NCBI GenBank assembly: GCA_003176995.1
Contig: QHBN01000132.1
Span: 1 to 60,638 of the forward strand
Direction: 5' to 3'
Length of the DNA: 60,638 nt
Source: Candidatus Nitrosopolaris wilkensis
Lineage (GTDB): Archaea; Thermoproteota; Nitrososphaeria; Nitrososphaerales; Nitrososphaeraceae
The notes under the pieces are model-generated. The model was not told the origin of the DNA and did not search any database. It saw nothing but the letters and a program-made list of their open reading frames with translations. Positions within the stretch are counted from its first letter, which is position 1. Every line of letters begins with the position of its first letter. The translations under genes were made by a program, and so were the position numbers. Below are positions 8,103 through 16,956 of this stretch, one piece after another.

Positions 8103-8403
8103 TCATACCCATAAATTCTTGAATGCCGTCTGTTATCATCTTTCTATATATTTCCTCACTTTTTTGTATAGGCAAAGGTTTTGATTGTGCCTTTGCATAC
8201 CCATCTTTATCACAGATAAATAACATTGCTTCATCTCCCCTCGCTATTTTGCCAGCAAGCATTTCCTCACCTACTGGCTCAAAACCTTTGTCGCTTTGCT
8301 TAATAGTATACGTTAGCATCGCGAATCCTGCATAATCAAATAATTTCATCTGAGCTTTTTTTGCCCTTTCTTGCCCAAGGAAAGCAGCCTTATAATATTG
8401 CAT
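8086..8403 (-). CDS. Conserved-looking hypothetical protein (105 aa)
   Basis: A soluble 105-residue protein beginning MQYYKAAFLGQERAKKAQ with an amphipathic pattern and no cysteines or transmembrane span. It ends convergently inside the last 17 bp of pyrH, an overlap that suggests a real, compactly placed gene. I do not recognise the family. A role related to nucleotide metabolism would be guesswork based on position only. Confidence 0.65.
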   Translation of the reverse strand: MQYYKAAFLGQERAKKAQMKLFDYAGFAMLTYTIKQSDKGFEPVGEEMLAGKIARGDEAMLFICDKDGYAKAQSKPLPIQKSEEIYRKMITDGIQEFMGMIKTVS

Positions 8404-8890
8404 ATATCAAATGAATTTTATTTTGCGATTATCTATAAGCTTTCCTTTCCGGGATACAAATGTTTTCGTGTTCGATATTCACCGATAATCAGTAACGTTG
8501 TATTGACACGCGCAGTTTTTTGAGCGTCGTCTGCAACATTAGTTAGAAAAAAGTGCTGACTGGTTACCATTTTCCAACTGCTGGATTAACCTTGGAAGAG
8601 ACGTAATACTTGCAGAAAGTACGTGTTTAGAACTAGCTAGACCAAACGCAATTGCAAAAGTAACCATAGAAGGTTAATGGCTTTTGAATACCAATCAACA
8701 CAGTGGCTTTGCTACCATCTGCAAGAGCCAACTAAACCACTTGTGCATGGCTAGTAAATGATGGAAGTGCAAAGTACAAGTAAGTAAATTCCAAATAATT
8801 GCTCCTGACAATCCAGCAAGATGACGGTCCTTTTCCGATACAATACAAAAGGATCAATAAAGCCGTGAGTGTATTTTCAAGGTTTTCAAG
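8404..8890. other. Intergenic stretch with possible gene debris
   Basis: A plus-strand frame at about 8551-8672 reads like protein (DWLPFSNCWINLGRDVIL, then ESTCLELARPNAIAK) but has no start codon of its own and ends at a TAA. It may be a remnant of an unidentified gene. Nothing else is evident. Confidence 0.3.
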
Positions 8891-9229
8891 TTAGGAGTAT
8901 GCAAGAGCTTTGAATAATTGGTTGAAATCGGCCTTGGCTGTTTCAACAAATACCCAAGTATTGCCGCCACCGCCAATGATTACAGTCCAGTCGCCACCAG
9001 AATATGACCATACCTTTTGGGGCACCCAAGTGGTCTTAGTAAAGCACGTAAACGCTCCAGCCAATGTATTAAAGAGCATTGAGACGGTAGCGCAGAATTG
9101 AGCAGATACTTGAGCAATTTCTTTCGCTATATCGGTGTTTGATCTATATTCTATGATTTTTCCATCTGATGCGAATTCACCAGCCGCAGCTACGCCATCA
9201 AGTGTTAACAATTCATCGAAATTAACCAT
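8891..9229 (-). CDS. DUF2173-type roadblock-like protein
   Basis: A 112-aa protein with N-terminus MVNFDELLTLDGVAAAGEF followed by DGKIIEYR, the signature of the DUF2173 family, predicted to adopt a roadblock/LC7-like fold. A Gly-rich turn (IIGGGGNTWVFVET) precedes the C-terminal helix. No catalytic residues are obvious. In other archaea and bacteria such proteins are suspected scaffolds for small GTPases or redox complexes, but no partner gene lies beside it here. Role unknown. Confidence 0.75.
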   Translation of the reverse strand: MVNFDELLTLDGVAAAGEFASDGKIIEYRSNTDIAKEIAQVSAQFCATVSMLFNTLAGAFTCFTKTTWVPQKVWSYSGGDWTVIIGGGGNTWVFVETAKADFNQLFKALAYS

Positions 9230-9261
9230 CGCCTTTAGAAAAAGAAAGTCTTATATTAAAG

Positions 9262-9459
9262 GTGCGAAGTAAAAGTACGAAGGATTTTTTTACGGATACA
9301 CGCTCACTTTATGCATCCGGCATGAGAAAGCGTATCACTTATAGAATAGCGGACGTTAGACTTAGAGGCCGAGGGAATGTAAAATTGTCTCGACATGAAC
9401 TTGAATTGGAGGATTTATTCTTGAAAACCGGAAGGAAGTTGATACGCTTCACAGATTGA
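9262..9459 (+). CDS. Doubtful small basic ORF (65 aa)
   Basis: Starts GTG 33 bp from the divergent DUF2173 start. The product is Arg/Lys-rich (GMRKRITYRIADVRLRGRG) with a C-terminal acidic helix. No recognised motif. The short divergent gap leaves little room for a separate promoter, so it may be chance. Confidence 0.3.
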   Translation: MRSKSTKDFFTDTRSLYASGMRKRITYRIADVRLRGRGNVKLSRHELELEDLFLKTGRKLIRFTD

Positions 9460-9723
9460 CCCATAAACGTACAATCAGACATTTAACTAATCTAAAATAC
9501 GATGGATGGGCTAATATCCGGTTCAAACGGTTTTCAGCACGGCCCTTATGATAGTACTTTGTTGTAATCTTACCATGTCGGTTTAATTGGTTTCTCAACA
9601 TCAGCGACGACTATTCGGCTCTCTTCGTCCATTTTTTTGGTTCTCTGTGTGCGGGAGAAAAGACAGCCACATAAGAAAACGCCGAGTTCAATTATAATCT
9701 AATACTATCCAGAGATCTCGTAG

Positions 9724-10101
9724 TTAATTGATATCCCTGGAAAAATAGACACATAAATATTTGCCTTTACTGCCAGTTAGTGGAGAAATCGCAATCTTAT
9801 TATCATCTGCAATGTGCATTAATTCGAATTGCATTTTTGTTGAGTTGTCTTGCAGATGAACGTCAGCAGTAATAATTCCTTTTTTTATAGTAGGAATTAA
9901 ATAATTCAAGTAAAATAGATTGCTAACTGGGTAATGAGTATTTACGAAAGGATCGTTTCTTCCAGTTACCATATTACCCCGTCTAGATTGACCGACAATT
10001 AGTTTCCCATCATCGTCAACTACAGCAGCAAAACTGATATCTGCATTAGATGATAATGCAATGAAACATATTTTGCGTAAATAGCCCCGTCCTTTACCCA
10101 T
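9724..10101 (-). CDS. Small roadblock/profilin-like sensor protein, DUF6659-like
   Basis: A 125-aa protein. The pattern ICFIALSSNADISFAAVVDDDGKLIVGQSRRG, quoted only by its parts (ISFAAVVDDDGKLIVG, residues 22-37), followed by a long middle helix and C-terminal strands (ISPLTGSKGKYLCVYFS), resembles the thaumarchaeal DUF6659-type proteins, which look like a roadblock/profilin fold with a 'visible-self' beta hairpin. Family identity is from memory. No operon partner; upstream lies AT-rich DNA. Function unknown. Confidence 0.6.
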   Translation of the reverse strand: MGKGRGYLRKICFIALSSNADISFAAVVDDDGKLIVGQSRRGNMVTGRNDPFVNTHYPVSNLFYLNYLIPTIKKGIITADVHLQDNSTKMQFELMHIADDNKIAISPLTGSKGKYLCVYFSRDIN

Positions 10102-10199
10102 TAAATGTTTTCATTCAATTCGCCTTCATAATCAATGTGCTAGAATATTATAGAACTGAGTCTTTGATGGATAATCAAAAAAATTTCTCTAGATAAATC

Positions 10200-11025
10200 C
10201 AAATAATATATGTTGTAGCACTATCAACACTATTATTCCCTCCTCATCTCCCATTTCCACTATTCTCGCTGTTTGCATTACCTCCATTGCCACCCTTTCC
10301 GCCAACTCCGCCATTACCTCAATTAGCAATGCCTCCATTTCCCCCATTTCCGCTGCTGCCGGCTATGCCTCCACTAGCGGATCCTCCGAGACCTCCTCGC
10401 TCTCCATTTCCACCAAAAGATGAACCATTAACGCCATTTTGGCCATTCTGACCGCTCATACCATGAGTTGCTCCTATTGCTGTGACGTTCACGCTGTAAA
10501 ATTTTGTAAAATTAGTAAAGCTTCCTTTACAAGATACTTTGGAAGTTATTTTATTTTGTCCTTGTTTAAAGCTGCATATTTAGGATTAATAGTATATTTC
10601 CATGTAGAATAATCGTTTGTTCCTCCATGTCCTGTTGCTGCTGCCTTCTGGTATGGTTTTATATCATCTAGAAGTACCAAAACTGTACAATCAGTATGTG
10701 TCTTATCTGCTGCGGGTGCAGGTGAAGATATTCCTGATACGACGATATTGCTATCAACCGGAACCTACTGACTTTTATGAGGAGAAATTATTTTTACAAA
10801 GGGTGTCGTTGCAGATGATGACGATGTAGCAAATGAACCACCAGTAATACACCAGGAGCTAAATAAAAATCCGGCTATTATTGTGAAGAAGAGACCTACC
10901 CGTACGGAGTGATTAAAATTCCATGTTCGAGAGTACTTTTCCATTTCCGATGGGTATGATATTGCCTTTAAACACAATTTATCTAATTTGTCTGCTGTTT
11001 GTCCTTGGAAAAGGCTTCTATCCAT
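10200..11025 (-). pseudogene. Decayed gene for a Gly-rich secreted protein
   Basis: From the ATG at 11025 the frame runs through a soluble N-terminus and a hydrophobic segment (VGLFFTIIAGFLFSSW) to an in-frame TAG at 10765-10767, then continues as clear protein (DSNIVVSGISSPAPAADKT, TVLVLLDDIKPYQKAAATGHGGTN). A frameshift near 10575 moves it to NKITSKVSCKGSF and then to a collagen/PGRS-like tail rich in GNGG and NGQNG repeats, interrupted by TGA at 10319-10321 and again at 10244-10246. At least three lesions make it a pseudogene of an extracellular Gly-Asn repeat protein. Confidence 0.75.
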
Positions 11026-11152
11026 TTTCTGCTTAGAATCAATTTCTCAGATTGCTTAGATTTTTTCTATGGCTACATCGAGTATAATCTGAGCAATATA
11101 CGTTTTGTAATCTAGGCAACGTTTTAATTACGATATAGCAATTTGTAATTTT

Positions 11153-11305
11153 ATGCAAGGAGTTCAAAAATCAAAGTGCACCTCTTGTGGTGTTATGTTT
11201 ATGTCGGAGACTGAGACTGGCACAACGATTTGCCCGTCATGCTCTGAGAATCAGTCACATGGTCACGAAAATATGGGCGGTTGTGGTTGCGGACACAGCC
11301 ACTGA
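11153..11305 (+). CDS. Small zinc-ribbon protein with His/Cys metal-binding tail (50 aa)
   Basis: A 50-residue protein with two CxxC knuckles, C9-C12 (CTSC) and C27-C30 (CPSC), forming a zinc ribbon of the FmdB-like size. The C-terminal 15 residues (HGHENMGGCGCGHSH) hold four His and two Cys, suggesting a second metal site or metallochaperone-like tail. ATG 11153 follows TTTTAAT/TATAGC promoter-like AT-rich DNA. It is missed by ORF cutoffs of 60 codons, but the metal-ligand pattern is very unlikely by chance. Confidence 0.7.
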   Translation: MQGVQKSKCTSCGVMFMSETETGTTICPSCSENQSHGHENMGGCGCGHSH

Positions 11306-11321
11306 ACTTTTTTTACTGGGT

Positions 11322-11550
11322 GATTCCCCAGATCAAGCTGTAAGAAACGCCTTCCCCTTCTCGTAATTCTATAATTTCGCCATTTATGTGCACCATATTC
11401 TTGCAAATCGTTTGTAAACAAAAACGGTAGGTAATCATACAACTGTTTTGAAGTTATAGATGCAGCATACCTTATGTATACCATCCCTTTGATTAGCTGC
11501 TCTTAAAATCATTGCAATTATTTCGGTCATCTCTCGTGATGATGATATTA
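11322..11550 (-). pseudogene. Frameshifted winged-helix regulator (HTH_45-like)
   Basis: The upstream frame reads MTEIIAMILRAANQRDGIHK, and after a frameshift near 11480 the next frame reads RYAASITSKQLYDYLPFL, then TNDLQEYG and YRITRRGRRFLQL. This is the order of helix 1, recognition region and wing of ArnR1/HTH_45 winged helices; compare the intact copy at 56314-56604 (RTEIITLIL, YEAFLSFSQVEEYI, YKTTEKGLRLL). The shift separates the DNA-binding helix from the N-terminus. Confidence 0.6.
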
Positions 11551-11954
11551 TCTCTATATGTATGTCTTTGTAAGAGTGAAAAAACAGTATCATCGATGGA
11601 CGTGTCGATGGACACGTGGATGTATTCAAATCAAGCACGGTAATATCCACCTGCTCATATGATCTGGTCGAAGTCAGCTGTATCCAGCCAATATACAGTA
11701 TATCACATCGTCAGATCAACTAGGTGTGTACGTTGCCACCGACTGTAATTATTGCTACACATGTACAGATTTTTATCATTACATACAACAAGAAGGCTAG
11801 ACATACTTTCACCCATACCGCGTGAATCCTGTTTATGGAGATACTGCTAAGCTGGGAAAATTCCTTTATTAGTGGAGCCAGATTACAATGAAGTTCGGAT
11901 TTTTCCATCTTTAATTAAGCAAATAAATCATAGCTTTTTTGGATCCTTATTTGA

Positions 11955-13055
11955 CTAAGTGACTATTTCTGCGAGTTTCTGTTGCTCTATCGCATTTTTA
12001 ACTTCCATAGCAATTCTTCTGCCCACCCCCAAGGTATGACCGTAATAGTATTTAGTATAAGGGCTCGTCGTTGCCATAATAGGGTTCCCTGGAACTCTGA
12101 GCGAAACATCGTAAACCACCAGATCGAGTTCTACCGTAACAATACTTTGTAGTGAGATCGGTCCGATTATTCCCGGAGGGTATTCTCTCTTCGCCGATGC
12201 AATGAAGTCATCACCCATTTTAAACACCTTTTCGAGTAGCGATTCGCGTATACTCGCAGGTGTGTGTCCTATTTCGATATTTTGTAACTCGACATCTACT
12301 TCCATTTGTTGCCTGGCCGGTACTGAAGTTGTGAAATCATTGAGATTAGTCTGCAACCTTCTTTCAATACCTAAGAACTCTGTCTCCCCTCTCATTGGTG
12401 AGTAGAAAAAGTTAAAGTTAAAGTATGTACCAATTACGTATTCCTCAATAGTGGCAGAGTCGAGATCGTCCTGGTTAATCAGACCTTGTTTGATCTTGAG
12501 GTTCGCTTTCTTCATGTAATCCTCGTAGGAGGAAACCATAAAAAATGCTCTCTCTAGTTTCCGTTTTGCTTCTTGAACCTTTACCATCGCTAGGCCATCA
12601 ATTTGTGAGGGTTTTGTGTAGATCCTTGGGTGCCTGATGCTCGCCTTTTCTAGAAGATAGTATTGGTTCCTCTCTGCAGTACGCTCCTCTGCTCGCAAGA
12701 GATGTCGGTTCCCGAATATAGGTATCTCTAAGTTATTTTCAATATTATCATAGCCAAGGTAGGCAGTAAAGGCACGATGCGCGATCACTATCGTGTTTAA
12801 ATGCACCAATTTTTCTTGAATTTCTCGATTCAACATATCAGAAAACTTGTCAAGTAAAATGATTTCATCTGTTAGCCTTTTAAATCGTTGATAAGGGAGC
12901 TCTCGACCCTTTTGGCAAATGCAAACAGTTTTTATGTTTTCATCTTTAGCCCCGTCCATGATTTCTAGAGCAGAGTGACTTCCTATTGTGCCAATGGTTA
13001 TGTTCTTCAAGTCATATTCATTGATAATGTTCGCAACCCGTTGCCGAGTGATCAT
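11955..13055 (-). CDS. purP: FAICAR synthetase PurP (purine biosynthesis)
   Basis: A 366-aa ATP-grasp enzyme converting AICAR + formate + ATP to FAICAR, the folate-independent archaeal step before IMP. Visible: N-terminal GTIGSHSALEI (the conserved GSHSAL), KGRELPYQRF, PIFGNRHLLRAEE near residue 115, the EEYVIGTYFNFNFFYSP core near 205 and GRRIAMEVKNA at the C-terminus. Length agrees with the family. It lies 86 bp downstream of tatA on the same strand and is followed by no gene, so it may be the end of a tat-purP transcript or have its own promoter in the AT-rich gap. Confidence 0.92.
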   Translation of the reverse strand: MITRQRVANIINEYDLKNITIGTIGSHSALEIMDGAKDENIKTVCICQKGRELPYQRFKRLTDEIILLDKFSDMLNREIQEKLVHLNTIVIAHRAFTAYLGYDNIENNLEIPIFGNRHLLRAEERTAERNQYYLLEKASIRHPRIYTKPSQIDGLAMVKVQEAKRKLERAFFMVSSYEDYMKKANLKIKQGLINQDDLDSATIEEYVIGTYFNFNFFYSPMRGETEFLGIERRLQTNLNDFTTSVPARQQMEVDVELQNIEIGHTPASIRESLLEKVFKMGDDFIASAKREYPPGIIGPISLQSIVTVELDLVVYDVSLRVPGNPIMATTSPYTKYYYGHTLGVGRRIAMEVKNAIEQQKLAEIVT

Positions 13056-13124
13056 GTCAACGCGTGTACCAACGAGAACGAATTGTAATAAAAGTTTCTA
13101 AATGAATATGCAACCCTTCTACTT

Positions 13125-13144
13125 TTTATTTATTTATTTATTTA
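13125..13144. repeat. Tetranucleotide microsatellite (TTTA)5 at the tatA stop codon
   Basis: Five TTTA units run into the stop codon of tatA (complement of 13142-13144), followed by TTTG. Slippage here would alter only the untranslated 3' end because the first unit met by the reading frame already supplies the stop. Confidence 0.8.
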
Positions 13145-13471
13145 TTTGTTTTTACTCTTATTAATTTCGGCTTCAATGGCAATCCTCAACTCGTTATCGT
13201 TCTTGTTCGTATAATCAATTCCAAGAGTCTCGGCAATTGCCTCTAGTTTTTCCCTTCCTACAACACTTGTGTCTTGGTTTCTAATCTGTTGAAGCTCCCT
13301 TCTTGCCTCAATTCTAGCCTTCTCGTATTCTGTTGTCGCCTTCCCAAAAGACTTAGCAAGTTCAGGGATCTTCTTGACTCCAAAAATGAGAATTACCCCA
13401 ATAAGGATGATGATTATCACCTCCACGCTGTTGACAATAGCCATCATAAGCGTCGTTAATTCGAAAAACAT
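13142..13471 (-). CDS. tatA: Sec-independent translocase subunit TatA/TatB
   Basis: A 109-aa protein with one N-terminal span (residues about 16-31, VEVIIIILIGVILIF), the hinge and amphipathic helix GVKKIPELAKSFGKA typical of TatA, and a long acidic/basic coiled C-terminus. TatA oligomers form the passage for folded proteins with twin-arginine signals. The Phe-Gly motif of the family is present (FGVKK). It follows, on the same strand, a tatC gene that is decayed, so a TatC from elsewhere in the genome would have to pair with it if it works. Confidence 0.88.
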   Translation of the reverse strand: MFFELTTLMMAIVNSVEVIIIILIGVILIFGVKKIPELAKSFGKATTEYEKARIEARRELQQIRNQDTSVVGREKLEAIAETLGIDYTNKNDNELRIAIEAEINKSKNK

Positions 13472-13519
13472 TATGTAGATTTATATTGATAACATTGATG
13501 ATTTAAGTGTTAATTCTAT

Positions 13520-14293
13520 ATGTAATTTAGAAGCATATGGACTTGGCGTTCCTATACTCCTTCTCTTCTCCTTTCTCACAGTTGCCATAATTCCAACTAT
13601 CATAGGCACTCCAACAAACCAGGTAGAGTAATTCCACTTCCATCGTGCATTATTATAGCACCGAAAATTACCAAAATAATAATAGCATAACGAAAGGTAT
13701 GTCTACAAAATTTGGCACCAATTTATGCAGTATAGAAACTGCAAACACGACAATAGGAACTCAAACGCAATTCCAAAACCCAGAAAGAATTGTAGTACAA
13801 ATGATATAAAATCATTGACTATTAAGAAATGTTTCTACGCCGATAGCCTGCCTGTACTTGTAGAGAAAATTGAGCGCGAATGGAATTACTGCAATATATG
13901 AGAAGGCAATAGCAGCCACGAACAATGAGATCGGAGGAGAAATACTCTTATTATTCCTGCGCCCTTTGGTTGTTTGTCAAATGCAGGGGAAATAAACCAT
14001 ATATCTACCTGATAATTATCTGTACTTAGGTCATTATACCAATCAAAATTGAAACATGTAGCTGAGCAAGAAAGCTTGCCTGGCGAAAGGAGCATGGCCT
14101 GCATAGATGAGGTAATTTGGATGGCAAAATTATGAAATATGTCTAGGTATCGGTAATAGAACACAAAGTGAACCTCATTAAATTCAAATGGCCGAAAGCG
14201 AAAGGTTATAGAAAAAATGGTGAGAACTGTAATCGCAATTACTATGCGAAGGATTCTGATACGAAGATCCTCGATATTCTCGCGAAAAGTCAT
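13520..14293 (-). pseudogene. tatC: Decayed twin-arginine translocase gene tatC
   Basis: From ATG 14293 the frame gives a TatC-like start (ENIEDLRIRILRIVIAI) and continues to ITSSMQAMLLSPG; a second frame then supplies SFLAQLHVSILIGIMT, the first WFISPAFDKQPKG, and later frames IAVIPFALNFLYKYRQAIG and NDFISFVLQFFLGFGIAF, matching successive TatC loops and transmembrane segments in order. At least four frame changes and several stops occur. The distal end fades near 13520. The neighbouring tatA is intact. Confidence 0.85.
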
Positions 14294-14485
14294 TTCTGCC
14301 GACCTGATGTATTAGTATGAATACCTAGTATCGTGGAGAAATATAATTGTGTGCGCCGTATTGACTGTGGAAGTGTTTTACGTATGAAAAGTATACGTTC
14401 ACAGATAATAATGAGTTATGCTGGGCAGATGACTGGAGTGCAATTCTACGTAATCTAAAAAAATAGCTTATCGATAAACTATCTC

Positions 14486-14932
14486 GTGAGTACTGTCAAT
14501 GAAATAGCATCACGTAAGGAGATTGTCACAATAACTGCAGATTCGGGAAAGACCGCTTACGAAGTTGCAGACCTGATGAGGAGGAATAGAGTGGGTTCAA
14601 TAATTGTGATAGACAAAAAAAGACAACCGATGGGAATTATCACTGAGCGGGACATGGTCAAACGTGTTTGCCTCAAAAATGTCGCGTCAAGCAGAATCAA
14701 AGTAGAAGAAATTATGTCTACCCCACTTATCACGATCATGTCTTACGACTCAATCGAGACTGCCTCAAGAGTAATGACTAAAAACAAGATAAAGAGATTA
14801 ATTATTTTAGAAGCAGATAATAGAATTGCGGGCGTGCTAAGCGCATCTGATATAACCAAGCACTTGGCAGAGATATTGCTTGATGATCATAATCAGTATA
14901 GGTCTTTACGGTTTGCGGTTGATCTTTCTTAG
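14486..14932 (+). CDS. CBS-domain-pair protein
   Basis: A 148-aa protein made of two CBS motifs (residues about 10-65 and 74-132) with the hallmarks MRRNRVGSIIVID, PMGIITERDMVKR, VEEIMSTPLITI and GVLSASDITKHL. CBS pairs bind adenosine nucleotides or SAM and act as energy sensors, here without an attached enzyme. The start is GTG 14486 about 25 bp after an AT-rich element. Partner unknown. Convergent to the DUF151 gene with inverted repeats between them. Confidence 0.88.
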   Translation: MSTVNEIASRKEIVTITADSGKTAYEVADLMRRNRVGSIIVIDKKRQPMGIITERDMVKRVCLKNVASSRIKVEEIMSTPLITIMSYDSIETASRVMTKNKIKRLIILEADNRIAGVLSASDITKHLAEILLDDHNQYRSLRFAVDLS

Positions 14933-14970
14933 CAATAGCACTTATTGTTGGCCTTGCTTGAGTGTGATGT

Positions 14971-15010
14971 AATTCTGAAGCCTGATCCTGACACAACATG
15001 CTTCAGAATT
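14971..15010. repeat. Perfect 10-bp inverted repeat with 20-nt loop
   Basis: AATTCTGAAG at 14971-14980 and its exact complement CTTCAGAATT at 15001-15010 flank a 20-nt spacer, 39 bp after the CBS gene. Possible transcript 3'-end structure or protein-binding dyad; no target-site duplication was noticed. Confidence 0.7.
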
Positions 15011-15292
15011 TAACTCTAGTAGATCGTGCCAATCACTTAATCCAACTGATCATGGTAATAAGACAATTCAAGTCATTGCACCACCTTGTCTATATCTGTG
15101 GAACTGATGCCATGATAACCCAGTACACTTAACGTAAACACCAAATATAGTAATAAGCCTATTCTCGCGATATTTTGAATCATTTTGTTCTGTACGCATA
15201 TAAAGTGTAAGAAATATTAGTTCTTTCGCCATGTTATTGAACGAATCGAATCTGTGAGTTATTAACCCGAAAATTATGAAGCCTCATCAGAC

Positions 15293-15308
15293 GTTGGTAT
15301 AAACCAAC
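15293..15308. repeat. Short hairpin GTTGGT-ATAA-ACCAAC
   Basis: A perfect 6-bp stem with a 4-nt loop 80 bp beyond the DUF151 stop codon, in the convergent interval 14933-15387. The rest of that interval contains no credible ORF. Confidence 0.5.
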
Positions 15309-15387
15309 ATGCGAAATAGTGTTACTCGGAGAGTTTAGAGAAGATTTCAAATGTGCTTTTAGTTAATCTTCGACATCTTTAGTCAAG

Positions 15388-15819
15388 TTACTGTTGTATT
15401 GCTTCTTCAAATAACTTCTTTCTTACCTTAATTGGTACATCGTAGTAAGCCGCTAAGGCGATTGAATCTGATGCACGATAATTTCTCAAGACTAAATTCT
15501 CCTTTCTACTTTTAAAGTATAGATTTGCACGTAGAACTGAACCGCTCTGATAAACTCTCACTTCCATCAGAAGTAAGTCTTGGATAACTGCTATCTCTTC
15601 AACTAGATTGTAGATTGTCGGTATGGTATTTTTATCGCCGTCTCGGAAGCGTAATATATGCCTGGCAACTTCGCCCGAAAAAGCACGCATTGGAAATTCT
15701 TTCCCCTCAAATGTCTTTAATATTACAACGCCTTCTAGTCCCCGCTCGTCTGCAAAACCGACATAGCTTATTTTTGCCAAAACATACTCTTCATCTGTGT
15801 CTGGAACTTCATCAGGCAT
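15388..15819 (-). CDS. Bifunctional-nuclease-family (DUF151) protein
   Basis: A 143-aa DUF151 protein. Recognised by VGFADERGLEGVVILKTFEGKEFPMRAFSGEVARHI taken in parts (GVVILKTFEGKEFPMRAFSG, residues 30-49), the RASDSIALAAYYDVPI motif (about 114-129) and the C-terminal LFEEAIQQ helix. Plant and bacterial members have reported DNase/RNase activity, while for archaeal ones no role is known. Length equals one domain with no UVR extension. The upstream 590 bp are otherwise empty, so it probably has its own promoter. Confidence 0.88.
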   Translation of the reverse strand: MPDEVPDTDEEYVLAKISYVGFADERGLEGVVILKTFEGKEFPMRAFSGEVARHILRFRDGDKNTIPTIYNLVEEIAVIQDLLLMEVRVYQSGSVLRANLYFKSRKENLVLRNYRASDSIALAAYYDVPIKVRKKLFEEAIQQ

Positions 15820-16410
15820 ATGTTATACAGTGAAATAGAACATTGATAACAATTAAGGGTTGTGAGTATTTGATTTCATTGCAATGGGATATGTAAATTT
15901 GGCAGTAGCCTGCGTATTACCACTGTTATAAAGAGCAAACGGGGATACTTCCAGTAATTCGATCGATTCTCTGAGTAACCCAAATAGGGATCCTGTTTTC
16001 GCGCTCTCATTTCCACAAAATTAAACTTCTTAATGACCACTACTGGGTTTTCAGTGCTGCTGACCATACGTAGAAATTTTTGACACATACACCATCCCTA
16101 AACTAATTCCAATAGTTTAATCCAAAGCTTCGAGGTATAAATACAAGCCTTCTTATTCTGTTGACCTTTAAAGTAGATATTCATTAAATAATTAGATGTT
16201 CAGAGGCTTTTGGTATTGATATGACCGTTTGTAGAGAAAAAATGGTGGCTTTGGAACTGAGAAGAAATAGAGAGCTGGAGAATGTAAATATACGTGAATT
16301 CAAGCAATTGAGGTGTGTTATTTTTGCAGCCCCAACCTGACCACAGAAAGACACGATTTATCATCATATTATATAAATTAAATAATCTAATCTAATCAGA
16401 TAGTTACGGT
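15820..16410. other. Divergent intergenic stretch
   Basis: Lies between the starts of the DUF151 gene and the phosphatase. A 70-codon minus-strand frame (15876-16088) has no recognisable feature and atypical composition. Promoters for both genes are expected; the plus-strand TATA box is listed separately. Confidence 0.4.
16369..16380 (+). promoter_or_regulatory. TATA box of the phosphatase gene
   Basis: TTATATAAATTA centred about 37 bp before ATG 16411, followed by a short CTAAT-CTAAT direct repeat. Confidence 0.45.
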
Positions 16411-16956
16411 ATGACTAGAATTGGCAATGCCTATAGACGGGTACATGCGCATATGACAACTAGACCAACCAATTACAGCTGGGTTATCAAAGATAAGCTA
16501 GCGGGTAGTGGGATACCCATGACTTATTCCCAGTTTCTATGGGTACTAGCACATGGGATCAAGACCATAATTACTGTAAGAGAAGTGCCGTTGCCAGAGC
16601 ACTGGCTTACAAATAATATTAATCATTATATTAATAATAATGGAAGTGACCTTGAGTATCTCCATTTAAAAGTAGAAGATTACGGTGCTCCCTCTCTTGA
16701 ACAATTGGATATTACGGTCGATTATATAAAAAAGCAAATAGATAGTGAAAAACCTGTTATGGTTCACTGCGCCGCAGGTAAAGGAAGAACGGGGACAATT
16801 TTAGCTGCTTATCTGCTCAAAGAAGAAGAAAATTTAGGTGCCGAAAAAGCTATCATGAGGATCAGGATGCTTCGACCTGGATCGGTTCAATCAGAAACAC
16901 AAAAAAGATGTATAGAATCATATGAACAGTACATTAAAAAACACGCAAACAGTTAG
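16411..16956 (+). CDS. Dual-specificity / tyrosine protein phosphatase
   Basis: A 181-aa cysteine phosphatase. The P-loop HCAAGKGRTGT puts the catalytic Cys at C120 and the phosphate-binding Arg at R126; a general-acid candidate is D90 in the VEDYGAPS loop. The N-terminal NYSWVIKDKLAGSGIPM segment resembles the PTPDC1/atypical DSP 'xxSWVxxGxLAGxxxP' motif. It hydrolyses phosphotyrosine or phosphoserine/threonine; the substrate is unknown. Single gene with its own TATA box. Length is usual for compact archaeal DSPs. Confidence 0.9.
   Translation: MTRIGNAYRRVHAHMTTRPTNYSWVIKDKLAGSGIPMTYSQFLWVLAHGIKTIITVREVPLPEHWLTNNINHYINNNGSDLEYLHLKVEDYGAPSLEQLDITVDYIKKQIDSEKPVMVHCAAGKGRTGTILAAYLLKEEENLGAEKAIMRIRMLRPGSVQSETQKRCIESYEQYIKKHANS

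Noticed and set aside
10765-10767. In-frame TAG of the Gly-rich protein as pyrrolysine
   Set aside because: The same gene also has a frameshift and two TGA codons, and pyrrolysine is not expected outside methanogens and a few bacteria.
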